Shown piece by piece: positions 17,255 to 26,550 of a stretch of DNA of 64,000 nucleotides. Positions within the stretch are counted from its first letter, which is position 1. Each line of letters begins with the position of its first letter. The stretch comes from an uncultured Pirellulales bacterium (lineage in GTDB: Bacteria > Planctomycetota > Planctomycetia > Pirellulales > Thermoguttaceae), in the NCBI GenBank assembly GCA_938015445.1, contig CALLPE010000005.1, forward strand, positions 1 through 64,000. The letters are read 5' to 3'. Below the pieces are notes generated by a model. The model ran no database searches and had not been told where the DNA came from. It saw nothing but the letters and a program-made list of their open reading frames with translations. Both the position numbers and the translations under genes were made by a program.

Positions 17255-17705
17255 CGCAGAGGTATCCTTTCGCTAGTATCTTGCGGGAACTGCATCGCGC
17301 GAGGCTCCCGCTGCCGCACATAGCAGGCTTTGTGTCAAAGGGAAAGCCGTGCGGAAACGATGTTGTGTCGGTTCCAGCGACGACCGCAGGAGCGGCGCTG
17401 AGCGGGCCTCTTGAGAAGCTAATCGGCCCGGAAAACCGGCACAGTCCAGAAAATCGGCAAATCCGCTCTGTGCGCAAAATGCGTTGCTTTTGGCAAGTCG
17501 CGCCGGTTTGGGACGACCTGTAAAGCCAGCAAAACGGGGCTGACCTTGTTGGCCGAAAGGCTTGCCCAGTCCAACTCGTTTGCCGCCGGTTCGCCGCGAA
17601 AAGCTACCCAACGACGCCATAACTCGAAGACGCCGTGACCCGATGACGTCATGACAGCCTTCGGCAGACTCGGCCTTTTCGGTCGTGCGCGCCGATTTCC
17701 GCGGC
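17255..17705. other. Intergenic gap, no gene seen
   Basis: Lies between two minus-strand genes. Short frames on both strands lack any recognisable feature or ribosome-binding site. The only structure is the 16-bp array at its right end. Confidence 0.5.
17613..17660. repeat. 16-bp degenerate tandem repeat, three copies
   Basis: Three adjacent 16-bp units (17613-17628, 17629-17644, 17645-17660), all starting GACGYC and containing an A/G-T-A/G-AC core. They have diverged but keep exact 16-bp spacing. The array lies about 45 bp downstream of the stop of the Gfo/Idh/MocA gene that ends at 17706. Confidence 0.7.
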
Positions 17706-18743
17706 TCAGCTTTCCTCGCGGCCGGCAGAACGATAAGCCCGATCGGTCAGCTCGGCGATGTACAGGGCGTTTTCGGGGCCGTTAAGCTCCGGCTGGCGGC
17801 CTTCCAGCACACACTGGGCGAAGTACTGGCACTCGGCCGTGTAAGGGTTGACCGCCTTGAACGGCAAGCGGCGGAAACGGCGTTCGACATCCTTCGACTG
17901 CGTAGGATCGTATGGCGCGTCGCCCAGGCCGAAAACTCCCTCCACTTTCCCCCGACTGCCCTGCCCGATGGTTCCCTCGGTCAGAACCGCCCCTTGCGAG
18001 CCGTAGATTTCCAGGCGCGTGCGGCTGGCCTCGTCTGGTATGCAGTAGAAGCAATCCACCGTAGCCTGCGCGCCGGAAGCAAATTGCAGCAAAGTGGTGG
18101 AGGCGTCCTCAGAGCGGTAATTGTGAACCAGATTGCCGCAGCGGGCGGTGATGTCGACTACCGGACCGGCGAAGTAGCTCAGAAGGTCATACAGATGGGT
18201 GGCCATATCGATAAGCGCTCCACCGCCGCCGGTGCTGGGGTCTTGTCGCCAAGCGCCGGGAATGGGCGGATACCAGCAAGAAAGCTGGGCGCGCATATAG
18301 ACGATCTTGCCCAGCCGCCCCTGGTCGATAAGTTGCTTGATCAATTGATGCGCGCCGTGGAACTTCATCATATATCCCTCTTGGAGGAACACATTGTGGC
18401 GACGACAGGTTTCCACCGCGGCCCGTGTACTGGCCAGATCGATCGTCAGCGGCTTTTCGCACAGGATGTGTTTGCCGGCCGCAGCGGCCATCTCGATTTG
18501 CTTGGCGTGGCAATACACCGGCGAGGCGATGTAAACTGCCTGCACATTCGGATCGGCCAGCAGTTGTTCTTCAGTCGTATAAGCCGCGCCCACGCCGAAC
18601 TCGGCCGCCACTTGCTCCACGCCTACCGGGTCCATCACTGCCACCAGCCGGCAATTGCGGGCGCGCAACATGCCGGAGATGGTGCGGCGTCGGGCGATGC
18701 CCCCGGCGCCAATGACACCGATGTTCAGTTTGCCTCTAGCCAT
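17706..18743 (-). CDS. Gfo/Idh/MocA-family oxidoreductase, cytoplasmic
   Basis: A 345-residue protein from the ATG at 18743, which has GGGAG 11 nt upstream. The N-terminal Rossmann domain has IGVIGAGGIARRR for NAD(P) and the family EKP motif (ILCEKPLTID), whose lysine is the usual catalytic residue. The C-terminal alpha/beta domain follows, with GGGALIDMATHLYDLL containing the expected Asp and His. No signal peptide is present. The family oxidises or reduces sugars and cyclitols using NAD(P). It precedes a small lipoprotein and lies downstream of a DegT-type aminotransferase on the same strand, which fits amino-sugar metabolism, but the pathway is not defined. Confidence 0.92.
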   Translation of the reverse strand: MARGKLNIGVIGAGGIARRRTISGMLRARNCRLVAVMDPVGVEQVAAEFGVGAAYTTEEQLLADPNVQAVYIASPVYCHAKQIEMAAAAGKHILCEKPLTIDLASTRAAVETCRRHNVFLQEGYMMKFHGAHQLIKQLIDQGRLGKIVYMRAQLSCWYPPIPGAWRQDPSTGGGGALIDMATHLYDLLSYFAGPVVDITARCGNLVHNYRSEDASTTLLQFASGAQATVDCFYCIPDEASRTRLEIYGSQGAVLTEGTIGQGSRGKVEGVFGLGDAPYDPTQSKDVERRFRRLPFKAVNPYTAECQYFAQCVLEGRQPELNGPENALYIAELTDRAYRSAGREES

Positions 18744-18925
18744 ATCGGATGCTCCCACCCTGCGGCCACCGCTTGATGCAAACTGGCGACTGTATATCGC
18801 CCATATTGCCCAAAGCGTACCGACTCCTCACGGCAAGCAGATTGCACCAACATTTCGCCATTGCGGCATGTTCCTACCGCTGCTATCAGAGTGCCCAAAA
18901 ATCGCTGGCCGCCGCAGGCCGTACG

Positions 18926-20215
18926 TCAGCTATACGCTTTGATAACCTTCACCAATCCGGCGGCTATTTGTCTCATGTCGTCTTCGGTGTAAGTAGGAAA
19001 CGCAAAGCAAGTGAAGGTGTGAGTCTCGTGCCAGAGGGCGTTGGGGACCTCCACCCGGCTGTAATCGACGCTTTCCGGATCGGTGTATTCCTTCGACTTG
19101 AACGGGAAGCCGGTCCGCCCGAAACCGTTGTGTTCCCTGTACGCCCGTTCGGTGTGGCACTGCGGCCAAAAGACTTTCCAGCAGGGGCAGCCCTCGGCGG
19201 TGGCGGCGGCCACGAATTGGGCGATGTCGCACCCCATGTTCTCGATGTCCAGTGAAAAAGCGCACACGTACCAGCCGTTTTGGCGCTCCGGAGTATCGAT
19301 GGGCAAGTACTTGACCTGCGGCAACTTGCTCAGCTCGTCGATCAGGATGTGGGCGTTGCGGCGGCGATTGGGCAGGTTCCAGGTGTCCATCCGCTCCAGT
19401 TCCATCAGTCCGATGGCCGATTGCATCTCGGTCATTCGATAGTTCCAACCCAGCCGGTTGTGGATGTACGGCAGTTTCTGTTCCAGGGCCAACAGGTTTA
19501 GCCGCTCGCGGACGTCGTAGCCGTGGTCGCGGAAGCTGCGGGCCTCCCAGGCCAGGTCTTCGTCGTCGGTAGTGACCATGCCGCCTTCGCCCCCGGTGGT
19601 AAAGGTCTTGTTCTGGCAGAAGCTGCACGCGGCCATGTGTCCGATGGTGCCCGTCTTCCGCCCCTTGTACACCCCACCGAAGGCCTCGGCGTTGTCCTCG
19701 ATCACATACAGATTGTGCCGCCGAGCGAAGTCCATGATGGGGTCCATGTCGCACACGTTTCCGTACAGATGCACGGGAATGATAGCCTTAGTGCGGTGGT
19801 TTACCAGCTTTTCGGCCGAAGCCACGCTGATGCAGTGGTCCTCGATGTTTACATCGGCAAAGCGTGGAATGGCCCCTGCCTGCAACACCGCGAAACTGGT
19901 GGCGATGAACGTGTAGCTGGGGACGATCACCTCGTCGCCCGGACCGATCCCCAGAGCCGATAGCGCCACGTGCAGCGCCGCCGTGCCGGTAGCCACGCTG
20001 ATGGCATACTTGCTGCCTTGCCACTCGGCGAAGCGTTTTTCGAACTCCATTCCTTTCGGACCCGTCCAATAGTTCACCTTTCCGGAGCGAAGCACATCGA
20101 CCACTGCCTGGATGGCCCGCTCGTCGAACTGCGGCCAGCCGATCAATTTGTTTGTGACTGCCTTCGGACCGCCATGGATAGCTAGCTTTTGCGATACAAT
20201 CGATTGCGACGCCAT
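18926..20215 (-). CDS. DegT/DnrJ/EryC1/StrS-family PLP aminotransferase
   Basis: A 429-residue protein. PLP-fold features include ATGTAALHVALSALGIGPGDEVIVPS, the Asp region VIEDNAEAFGG and the Schiff-base lysine in CQNKTFTTGGEGG. The start ATG has a strong ribosome-binding site (GGAGG). Members of this family aminate keto sugars for surface glycans or antibiotics, or make related cyclitol products. The Gfo/Idh/MocA gene downstream on the same strand (gap 182 bp) could supply the keto substrate, a common pairing in amino-sugar synthesis. The sugar is unknown. Confidence 0.92.
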   Translation of the reverse strand: MASQSIVSQKLAIHGGPKAVTNKLIGWPQFDERAIQAVVDVLRSGKVNYWTGPKGMEFEKRFAEWQGSKYAISVATGTAALHVALSALGIGPGDEVIVPSYTFIATSFAVLQAGAIPRFADVNIEDHCISVASAEKLVNHRTKAIIPVHLYGNVCDMDPIMDFARRHNLYVIEDNAEAFGGVYKGRKTGTIGHMAACSFCQNKTFTTGGEGGMVTTDDEDLAWEARSFRDHGYDVRERLNLLALEQKLPYIHNRLGWNYRMTEMQSAIGLMELERMDTWNLPNRRRNAHILIDELSKLPQVKYLPIDTPERQNGWYVCAFSLDIENMGCDIAQFVAAATAEGCPCWKVFWPQCHTERAYREHNGFGRTGFPFKSKEYTDPESVDYSRVEVPNALWHETHTFTCFAFPTYTEDDMRQIAAGLVKVIKAYS

Positions 20216-20694
20216 TACCGTCCTCCATCACCCCGCCCCAAAAAAGTCATTTGGCAACGATGCGATTGCATCTCGGAACGGCCACAGTATGACGGCTGCT
20301 AGATTGGCCGTCAACTGAGGGGAAACTTTGGGGCGTCCGACGAATCTCCTTTGCCGTGACGCGGTGATAGGCCACTGGCACACAGGTTTATAGCGATTTG
20401 TTGGCCGGTTGCGAACTGCCTCTGGTTTGCCACCACAAACTTTCACAGCGCAGTGGAACGAACCCAAATGCGATCGGCAGGTCTACGTCCGAAACAGGGC
20501 GCTTCGCGCGCCACACAATCCTTGGTGCGGAACAAGGCGCGCAGATGCTACAACCTATCGATCTTCGCAAAACGAAGATACCTGGACGCGCAGCAAAACT
20601 CTGAAGATCAGGGTCACTACGCCTTGCGTTCATCGCAAAGACTTTAACGGCGCAGCAGGCAGCAGCGGGCTTTGCTCGACGAACTGACGACAGT
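20216..20694. other. Intergenic gap with one short hairpin
   Basis: No gene visible. A perfect 7-bp inverted repeat (ATCTTCG, 5-nt loop, CGAAGAT; 20571-20589) lies about 115 bp from the stop of the carboxypeptidase gene. It has no T-run, so it is not a typical terminator. Confidence 0.45.
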
Positions 20695-22035
20695 TCATGG
20701 TTGTTTGTTTTCTGCTTCGGCGCCGAGGTGGCCGAAGTACTCGAAGAACACTTCCCGTAGTCCGCGGCCGAATTGTTCCCACGCAGCGCCGGAAGGATAC
20801 TGCTTCAGCCCAGCGATCCAATTGCAATTCAGCTCCATGATGCAGGCGTCGATGCCGAAGCGTTCCAGCAGTCCTTCGCCCAGGGTGCCAGGGTTGCGGA
20901 AACCTGGGCCGGAACTGCCCTCGGTGAACCAGGTGTGCTTGCGGAGCAGCTCCTCGAAGAGCTTCATGCGGTCCAGGTATCGCTGAAGATGTTCTACCGG
21001 TGGGCGGGCAAGGTGCAGTCCGCCGCTTTCGTCGTTGTGGAGGTCTATCGCCAGTTGGGGTTGTTTCCCAGCGGCGATCATCCTCTTCAGCCACGTTTCC
21101 AGGGCGTGGTTTTCCGGTGCAAGCTGGGGATCAGCCGGCTGGTCCCAATTGCGGTTCAGGTCGCGGCCCTGCATGTTGAAGCGGGTTAGTCCCCGGGCAA
21201 CGCCGTCCTTGTTGGCCATGGGCATCACGTACAGGCAGTACCGTTTCAGACAGCGGCGCGATACTTCGTCGTCTTCCAGCAATGCGCGGATCAATCCCTG
21301 CACTACCCAATTGCCGCCCGGTTCCCAGGAGTGAGAGCGGGCACGCAGCAGCACGCCGAAGGCAGCCTCGGGATTTCCCACGCGAATCATCTCCAACGGT
21401 CGGCCTTCGACTGTTCGTCCGATGTCGGCTATTTCGACCAGCTTGTGGCCGCGAATTTCCTCCAGGAGCTTTTCCAGGTCGGAGATGCGGTACGGTTCCA
21501 GTCGGGCCAGATACAGCGTGCCGCTTTCCAGCTTTACCCGCAACCGCAGCCGATTGCCCTCGAGAAACTCCATCGGCACGGCGCGCCACCGTCGGCCGTC
21601 CTCGGAAAGGAAGCAGATACTGTTTTTCGACACCGGCACGCCGGGGCGCCGGTTGTAGATGTTCTCGAAGTTGTGGAACATCAGGGTCAGTTCTGCACCG
21701 GGTCGGCCCTGGAGCTGGAAGTGCCAGTGGCCGGCGGCACGGTTGGGCGAGTTGCGCTCATAGTCGTACAGCAGGCGGATGTTGAGCACGCCCTCGGCAT
21801 CGACATCCCATTGCAGCGGCGAGGCGTTTTCGAAACCCCAGTTTACGAACGATAACCCCACTTTTTCGGCCGCCGTAGGCTGCGGCTGTTGTTGCGCGGA
21901 CGACTGCTGCTGGGGCTTGTTGGCCGGGGCAGCCTGGCCCGCCGGAGCCGCGTTGGAAGCCCAAACAAGCAATGCTAAGGCAACGGCGCCGCACGACGCG
22001 CGCACGCCCGCTGCTGCGAAGATGCTCGCGTTCAT
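20695..22035 (-). CDS. Exported M14-family zinc carboxypeptidase
   Basis: A 446-residue protein with a signal peptide (about 1-34) and a Gln/Pro/Ala-rich linker. A beta-sandwich-like N-terminal domain (about 60-180) precedes the M14 peptidase domain. Zinc ligands match HxxE (H235 and E238 in RSHSWEPG) and a later His (H333 in DLHND), and the catalytic Glu fits E401 in CIMELN. The pattern GRTVEGRPLEMIRVG, PMANKDGVARG and GRDLNRNW is typical of the cytosolic-carboxypeptidase-like M14 branch with its extra N-terminal domain. The start has a G-rich ribosome-binding site (GGGGGAGAAG). It should trim C-terminal residues from peptides outside the cytoplasm. Stands alone. Confidence 0.9.
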   Translation of the reverse strand: MNASIFAAAGVRASCGAVALALLVWASNAAPAGQAAPANKPQQQSSAQQQPQPTAAEKVGLSFVNWGFENASPLQWDVDAEGVLNIRLLYDYERNSPNRAAGHWHFQLQGRPGAELTLMFHNFENIYNRRPGVPVSKNSICFLSEDGRRWRAVPMEFLEGNRLRLRVKLESGTLYLARLEPYRISDLEKLLEEIRGHKLVEIADIGRTVEGRPLEMIRVGNPEAAFGVLLRARSHSWEPGGNWVVQGLIRALLEDDEVSRRCLKRYCLYVMPMANKDGVARGLTRFNMQGRDLNRNWDQPADPQLAPENHALETWLKRMIAAGKQPQLAIDLHNDESGGLHLARPPVEHLQRYLDRMKLFEELLRKHTWFTEGSSGPGFRNPGTLGEGLLERFGIDACIMELNCNWIAGLKQYPSGAAWEQFGRGLREVFFEYFGHLGAEAENKQP

Positions 22036-22106
22036 CTTCTCCCCCCTCTTGCTGCCGCGCGCAGCCCGACACAGGCTGGCGCTATGTCAACCGTTTGAGG
22101 AAAAGC

Positions 22107-23444
22107 TCAGGCGTACTTAGCCGGTTCCGGATGCACCCAAGGCTCTCGATACGGCCGGCGCAGCAGCCGGTTGGCCTCTTCGTCGCCGACGACTTGCCAC
22201 TTGACCGGGTCCCAGCTCAGGGTACGCCCCAGTTGCGCGGCGATGTTCCCCAGGATGCAACAGGCCGTGGAGATCGCCCCTTCTTCTACGTCGGCCACGG
22301 GACGGCCGCGCTTTTCGATAGCCGCCAACCAGTCCAGCATGTGGCGGCGGATGGCCGGGGCGACGTGGCGCTCGAGCCGCGGCTCGGTCTTGTCCTCGGG
22401 ATACTGCTCCAGCTCGTATTCCACGTCCTTGTGTACCGGCTCGCCTTTGCCTTGCGGAATGAAGTCGTAGCTCATCACGCTGGCCTTCAGCGTGCCGCGA
22501 TCGCCGTAGAAAGTCGCGCCCCAGGGGTACTTCGGGTCGGGCGGTGCGCCCCAACTGCGATGCTGCCACACCACCGTTAGGTCGTCGTAGTCGAAGGTCA
22601 CCGTCTGCGTGTCGGATGTGTTGGCCTTGCTTTGCTTGTCGACAAAAATGCCGCCGGAGGAGGAAATCCGCTTCGGCCACCCTAGCCCCATCATCCACCG
22701 CACCATGTCCAGCATGTGGATGCACATGTCGCCCACGATGCCGTTGCTGAACTCCATCAGTGCCCGCCAGGGCATTTCGCAATACGGGCGCATTGGCGCC
22801 GGGCCGACGTACATATCCCAGTCCAAGTATTCGGGCGGGTCTTTGTCGGGCGGATTGCCCCGGAAACGCATGTGGTAGTAGCAGTAGATTTCCACCAGGG
22901 CGATCTTGCCTAACTTGCCTTCGCGGATGAACCTGTCGCGGGCTTCGGCCAGATGCGGAGTGCTGCGGCGCTGGGTGCCGATCTGCACCACCCGGCCCAG
23001 CTTACGCGCCGCCGCCAGTATGGCCTGCGATTCCACCACATCCACGCTAATCGGCTTCTGGAGATACAAATCGGCGCCGGCCTCCATCGCCTCAATGGCC
23101 GGCAGCGCGTGCCAGTGGTCGGGCGTGGCGATCAGCACGAGGTCCAGGTCTTTTTCGGCCAGCATCCTCCGATAGTCTTTGTAGGTGCGTGGCTTTTTCT
23201 TGGAAGCCTGCCGGCTGGCCACGATGTCTGCCCCTTCTTCCAAGTTTTTGGCGTTCACGTCGCACAGCGAAACCACTTCTACCGGTGCCACTTGAATCAA
23301 ACGCAGCAAGTCGCACTTGCCGTACCAGCCTGTGCCGATCAAACCCACGCGCTTGGGCTTGGTTTGTTCTGCCGCATGAGCATGACGGGCCACCGAGACC
23401 ACCGCCGCACCGGCTGCTGTGGACAAGAAAGTTCGTCGGTCCAT
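22107..23444 (-). CDS. Tat-exported Gfo/Idh/MocA-family oxidoreductase
   Basis: A 445-residue protein from the ATG at 23444, supported by AGGAG in the leader. It begins MDRRTFLSTAAGAAVV, a twin-arginine signal. The Rossmann motif VGLIGTGWYGKCD follows, then the sugar-binding domain with the family motif as QKPISVDV. The C-terminal end RLLRRPYREPWVHPE is typical of exported planctomycete members. The frame continues upstream for 34 codons but only through repeat DNA (RSLGAQLRYR twice), so that start is rejected. It presumably oxidises sugars outside the cytoplasm with tightly bound NAD(P), as glucose-fructose oxidoreductase does; the substrate is unknown. Confidence 0.9.
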   Translation of the reverse strand: MDRRTFLSTAAGAAVVSVARHAHAAEQTKPKRVGLIGTGWYGKCDLLRLIQVAPVEVVSLCDVNAKNLEEGADIVASRQASKKKPRTYKDYRRMLAEKDLDLVLIATPDHWHALPAIEAMEAGADLYLQKPISVDVVESQAILAAARKLGRVVQIGTQRRSTPHLAEARDRFIREGKLGKIALVEIYCYYHMRFRGNPPDKDPPEYLDWDMYVGPAPMRPYCEMPWRALMEFSNGIVGDMCIHMLDMVRWMMGLGWPKRISSSGGIFVDKQSKANTSDTQTVTFDYDDLTVVWQHRSWGAPPDPKYPWGATFYGDRGTLKASVMSYDFIPQGKGEPVHKDVEYELEQYPEDKTEPRLERHVAPAIRRHMLDWLAAIEKRGRPVADVEEGAISTACCILGNIAAQLGRTLSWDPVKWQVVGDEEANRLLRRPYREPWVHPEPAKYA

Positions 23445-23574
23445 AGTTGTGCTCCTGTAGCGTAGTTGTGCTCCTAAAGACCTGTAGAATACCTGAAGAC
23501 CTGGAGAATACCTGTACCGTAGTTGTGCTCCTAAAGACTTGTACATTAGCTGCAGACCTGGAGAATAGATGTAC
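23442..23574. repeat. 57-bp direct repeat, two copies plus a partial copy, carrying the ribosome-binding site
   Basis: Two exact-period 57-bp units (23461-23517 and 23518-23574) each begin CGTAGTTGTGCTCCTAAAGA. A third, partial copy (23442-23460) holds the true start codon and its ribosome-binding site. On the coding strand the shared piece reads AGGAGCACAACTA, so the leader contains three copies of the Shine-Dalgarno segment. Shorter inner repeats (GACCTGNAGAATA) lie inside each unit. Confidence 0.88.
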
Positions 23575-23716
23575 TCCCGTGGACGCTAAGGGCCGATTTG
23601 CTCCTGTAGCGAGCATCTGCGCATACTGGCCGCATTTTAGGCAGCCGCTGCACAGATGTCAAAACACGGCGGATTCCGCCAGCATCGGTAAAACGGAGCC
23701 GATGAGCGGTGCGGCA

Positions 23717-24127
23717 CTACCGACGGCGCCGCAGATGGCCAGCGCTTGACTGAAAGTAACGCTGCCGGCGCGAGCGAGTCGTCTCGACAGACTCCGATTG
23801 CGCCCGCTGGAGGTCCGTCAGATTCGCCCGGCAGTATCGGCAGCCCACCAATTCCAGATGAAACCGGATGTACTCGGCCACTGCTTCCGGCAGCGCGCCA
23901 AGCAGAAAGCTGCCGAGCTGCTCGCGCGTCGGGCAGCTCAGCCGGTAGCGACGCCAGATCGCGCCGACCGAGTGTATCCCGGCGTTGCGCCGGGCAAGCA
24001 CTTCCGCCAACCGCTCCAATAGGTTCTTGTCGCTGCGCAGGGCCTTTTCGATGCGGGCCATTTCCTCGGCGGGCAGGGCCTCGTCCAGGTACGCTTCAAG
24101 CTCGGCTTGGCTGAAAGTGTTCGCCAT
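23717..24127 (-). CDS. Putative anti-sigma factor, zinc-finger type
   Basis: A 136-residue soluble protein from the ATG at 24127 (MANTFSQAELEAYLDEALP). The N-terminal part is helical and acidic. The second half has CPTREQLGSFLLGALP followed by a His/Cys site, HLELVGCRYC, which resembles the HxxxCxxC zinc motif of anti-sigma factors but with wider His-Cys spacing. It ends in a basic tail and has no membrane helix. It lies 75 bp downstream of an ECF sigma gene on the same strand, the usual place for an anti-sigma factor. The function is inferred from position and motif. Confidence 0.65.
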   Translation of the reverse strand: MANTFSQAELEAYLDEALPAEEMARIEKALRSDKNLLERLAEVLARRNAGIHSVGAIWRRYRLSCPTREQLGSFLLGALPEAVAEYIRFHLELVGCRYCRANLTDLQRAQSESVETTRSRRQRYFQSSAGHLRRRR

Positions 24128-24202
24128 CCCACCACGGTCGCCGGAAAAAGCCGGGATACACAGTGCCCCTTCCCACACAGGGCCGGTGCGCCGCTGGAGG
24201 CG

Positions 24203-24847
24203 CTATATTTGTTGGTACAATTCGGGGAACACGTCCTCGGGCACTCCCAGTTTGCGGATCGCCCCGCGCATCTTGGCAATGAACTCGAACTTGTAGTTGG
24301 CCACCGTCTGCTCGGAGATTCCCAGTCGGGCGGCCACTTCCTTGTTGGCCCAACCGCGTACAAACAACAATTCGGCGCAGCACAGCTTCGTCCACTGATC
24401 CGTAGTGCGCCAGTGCTCGATCAACTCGCCCAGCGCCGTAGCCACCGACTCTTCCTCCAGTTTGCGGCGTTCGCGGCTGCGGGCGATGGTGCTGGCCGGC
24501 CGTTGCGGCGACTGCGGTTCCCAATCGCTTTGTTCGGCCTCGGCGGCGGCCAGCGACAACTCGGGCCGGCGATGCTGGCGACGCAGATAGTCGGTCAGCT
24601 TGTGGGCAGCGATGGAGAACAGGTAACCTTCCAGCGAGCGACGCCGGTCGTAATTGGGCAGACTAGTCAGAAAGCCGAGGAACGTTTCTTGCACGATGTC
24701 CTCAGCCGCCGAACGGTCGTGCGTGCGGCTTTCCGCAAAAGCCAGCAGACGTCCTTCGTAGCGCGCGATCAACTCGCTCCATGCCTCGGCATGGCCTTCC
24801 TGAATGCGGCGAACCAACACGCTGTCGGACTGGTTGAGGTTTGACAT
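24203..24847 (-). CDS. ECF-type RNA polymerase sigma factor
   Basis: A 214-residue sigma-70 family protein from the ATG at 24847 (MSNLNQSDSVLVRRIQ). Region 2 is clear (SELIARYEGRLLAFAESR, RSAAEDIVQETFLGFL, YLFSIAAHKLTDYLRR). A long linker follows, then region 4 with a helix-turn-helix (NKEVAARLGISEQTVANYKFEFIAKMR). It directs RNA polymerase to a specific promoter set in response to a signal. The neighbours are a Ser/Thr kinase gene upstream and a putative anti-sigma gene downstream. This fits the kinase-linked ECF groups described for Planctomycetes; the exact group cannot be assigned by eye. Confidence 0.93.
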   Translation of the reverse strand: MSNLNQSDSVLVRRIQEGHAEAWSELIARYEGRLLAFAESRTHDRSAAEDIVQETFLGFLTSLPNYDRRRSLEGYLFSIAAHKLTDYLRRQHRRPELSLAAAEAEQSDWEPQSPQRPASTIARSRERRKLEEESVATALGELIEHWRTTDQWTKLCCAELLFVRGWANKEVAARLGISEQTVANYKFEFIAKMRGAIRKLGVPEDVFPELYQQI

Positions 24848-24909
24848 TGGGCATTGCAGTACTGCCAGGCATTGGCCCTGCGGTGCGCAGAACGCCCCCT
24901 TGGCAAAAT

Positions 24910-26481
24910 TTACGAACCGTGCGCCAGTTGCCGCAGCAACCACACCGTGCCGGCGCTAGCGGTTCCTGCCACTAGCAGGCACATAGTCACCATCAGCAAG
25001 CGGAAGCGGCCGGCCAGCCGCTCGTCGGTCCGCAGTCCAACGTACGCTATCCCCAACAGCAAAAGCGTACAACCCAGGATAGCTCCGACCGACTTCAACC
25101 GCCGCTCGATCACCGCTTGTCGGTAAGCTTCTTTGATCAAAACTCCCGCCCGCCGGTCGAACTCCACCAACACATGCAACCAGACAGTAGGCCCCACCGA
25201 AGTCTCGATCGTCTCTTCCCAGGTGTCGCGTACCAGGGTGGTTTGCAACACTTCCGGCTCCAGACGAATGCTGTCGGCCGAATCCAGTTGCAGGTGCTCT
25301 CGGGCGAATTGATTTACGGCCTTTTGCAGCTCGTCGGGCAGGCTTCTGCGGCATTCGTCGCTGCTGAAGCATGGCCCGACCTTCAGCGCCAGTCGATGCC
25401 CGTCGGGTGTGCGCTCCAGCGGTGTATCGACCCAAGCGGGTCGCTGCCGGGGTGCAGCCGGTTTGAGTTCGTCGTTGGCTTTGGGCAGTGCTTGGGCGTT
25501 TTCGGAAGACTGGGTGTTTGCGGCAGAATTCGTAGCCGTAGCAGATTGGGTGTTTTCGGGAGAGTGGGAGGCTGTGGCAACGGGGCCGTTTTTGATAAGA
25601 GAATCGGAGGTTGTGGCACCAGGGCCGTTTTTGATAACAGTGGTGGCTTCGCCCGAAGCTCCTGCGGTCGAGACTCCGGCGGATTTATCCTCTGGCCGCT
25701 TACCGGCTTGCGTAGTTTGCGTTGCCTTCTGATTTGCAGTCGGGGACGTATCGCCGGAGCCATGTTCCTGTTCGTTGCTTTTCTCCAGCGCGCCTTCTTT
25801 GGCCAGGAAGTCTAGCGCTGCTTTGATTCCTCTGGCCATTGCGCGCGACAGAAGATCGGCCGATTCTGCGTTTACATCGTCGCTGGGAGTCTTCGACTGG
25901 GCCTTGCCGGTACTGCCTGATTCGGCTAGAGCCCCGGCTTCCCCTGCCGGCGGCAATTTTTGCGCGCCGCTGTTATTGACGTTCGCCTGGGGGTTGCTCG
26001 TGGCGGGAGCTGGCGGCCCGCTCTGCTGCTGGGTACCAGGCCCCGTCGGCTGCGGATCGGCCTGGCTTACCAAGGGTGGTTGGTCCGCCGGGGAAGGTAT
26101 CACAGAGGACTCGGGCCGCCCGGTTTGTCCGCCCGACTGATTGCTGGTTCTCCCATCGGCAGCTCGGTCGTCCTGAATGTGTCCGTCAAGGCGATCACGC
26201 TTCGGTTGTTTGTCGGTTGGCATGGGCCGGTCGGGCGGCGGACGCAAAACCGAAACCCGCTGCCAGCTTTGCGGCGAGGGGCGCGACCAGTAAGCGAAAG
26301 GAAGCCCCAGCATCACCATCATCGAAAACAGCATTACGCCCACGGCCAGCAGCGCGCATCCCAGGGCCATGCTCGGTTCGGCTCGACGGCGGAAAACAAC
26401 TCCCCACATGGCGATAAAGCCCATCGACAGGAACAGCCCCAAGGCGGTACACACACCAGTCAAGACAGCCGTAAAAGTCAT
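24910..26481 (-). CDS. Linker-rich membrane protein of unknown function
   Basis: A 523-residue protein. Two membrane helices lie at the N-terminus (about 5-30 and 38-65). A very long, low-complexity Gln/Ser/Thr/Pro/Ala linker follows (about 70-350). A small folded domain with CFSSDECRRSLPDELQKAVNQ comes next (about 365-440), then two C-terminal helices (about 460-480 and 490-515). Inside the linker an imperfect repeat is visible (VIKNGPGATTSDS / LIKNGPVATASHS). It lies between the kinase and the sigma gene, all on one strand and closely spaced, so it may be the sensor or transmitter of this signalling set. No family is recognised. Confidence 0.7.
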   Translation of the reverse strand: MTFTAVLTGVCTALGLFLSMGFIAMWGVVFRRRAEPSMALGCALLAVGVMLFSMMVMLGLPFAYWSRPSPQSWQRVSVLRPPPDRPMPTDKQPKRDRLDGHIQDDRAADGRTSNQSGGQTGRPESSVIPSPADQPPLVSQADPQPTGPGTQQQSGPPAPATSNPQANVNNSGAQKLPPAGEAGALAESGSTGKAQSKTPSDDVNAESADLLSRAMARGIKAALDFLAKEGALEKSNEQEHGSGDTSPTANQKATQTTQAGKRPEDKSAGVSTAGASGEATTVIKNGPGATTSDSLIKNGPVATASHSPENTQSATATNSAANTQSSENAQALPKANDELKPAAPRQRPAWVDTPLERTPDGHRLALKVGPCFSSDECRRSLPDELQKAVNQFAREHLQLDSADSIRLEPEVLQTTLVRDTWEETIETSVGPTVWLHVLVEFDRRAGVLIKEAYRQAVIERRLKSVGAILGCTLLLLGIAYVGLRTDERLAGRFRLLMVTMCLLVAGTASAGTVWLLRQLAHGS

Positions 26482-26550
26482 TCCACTAGCCCTTCAACAG
26501 CACGCGCTGCCACAGTGACCAGCACCATATTCGTGTGCTGGGGGTATCGT

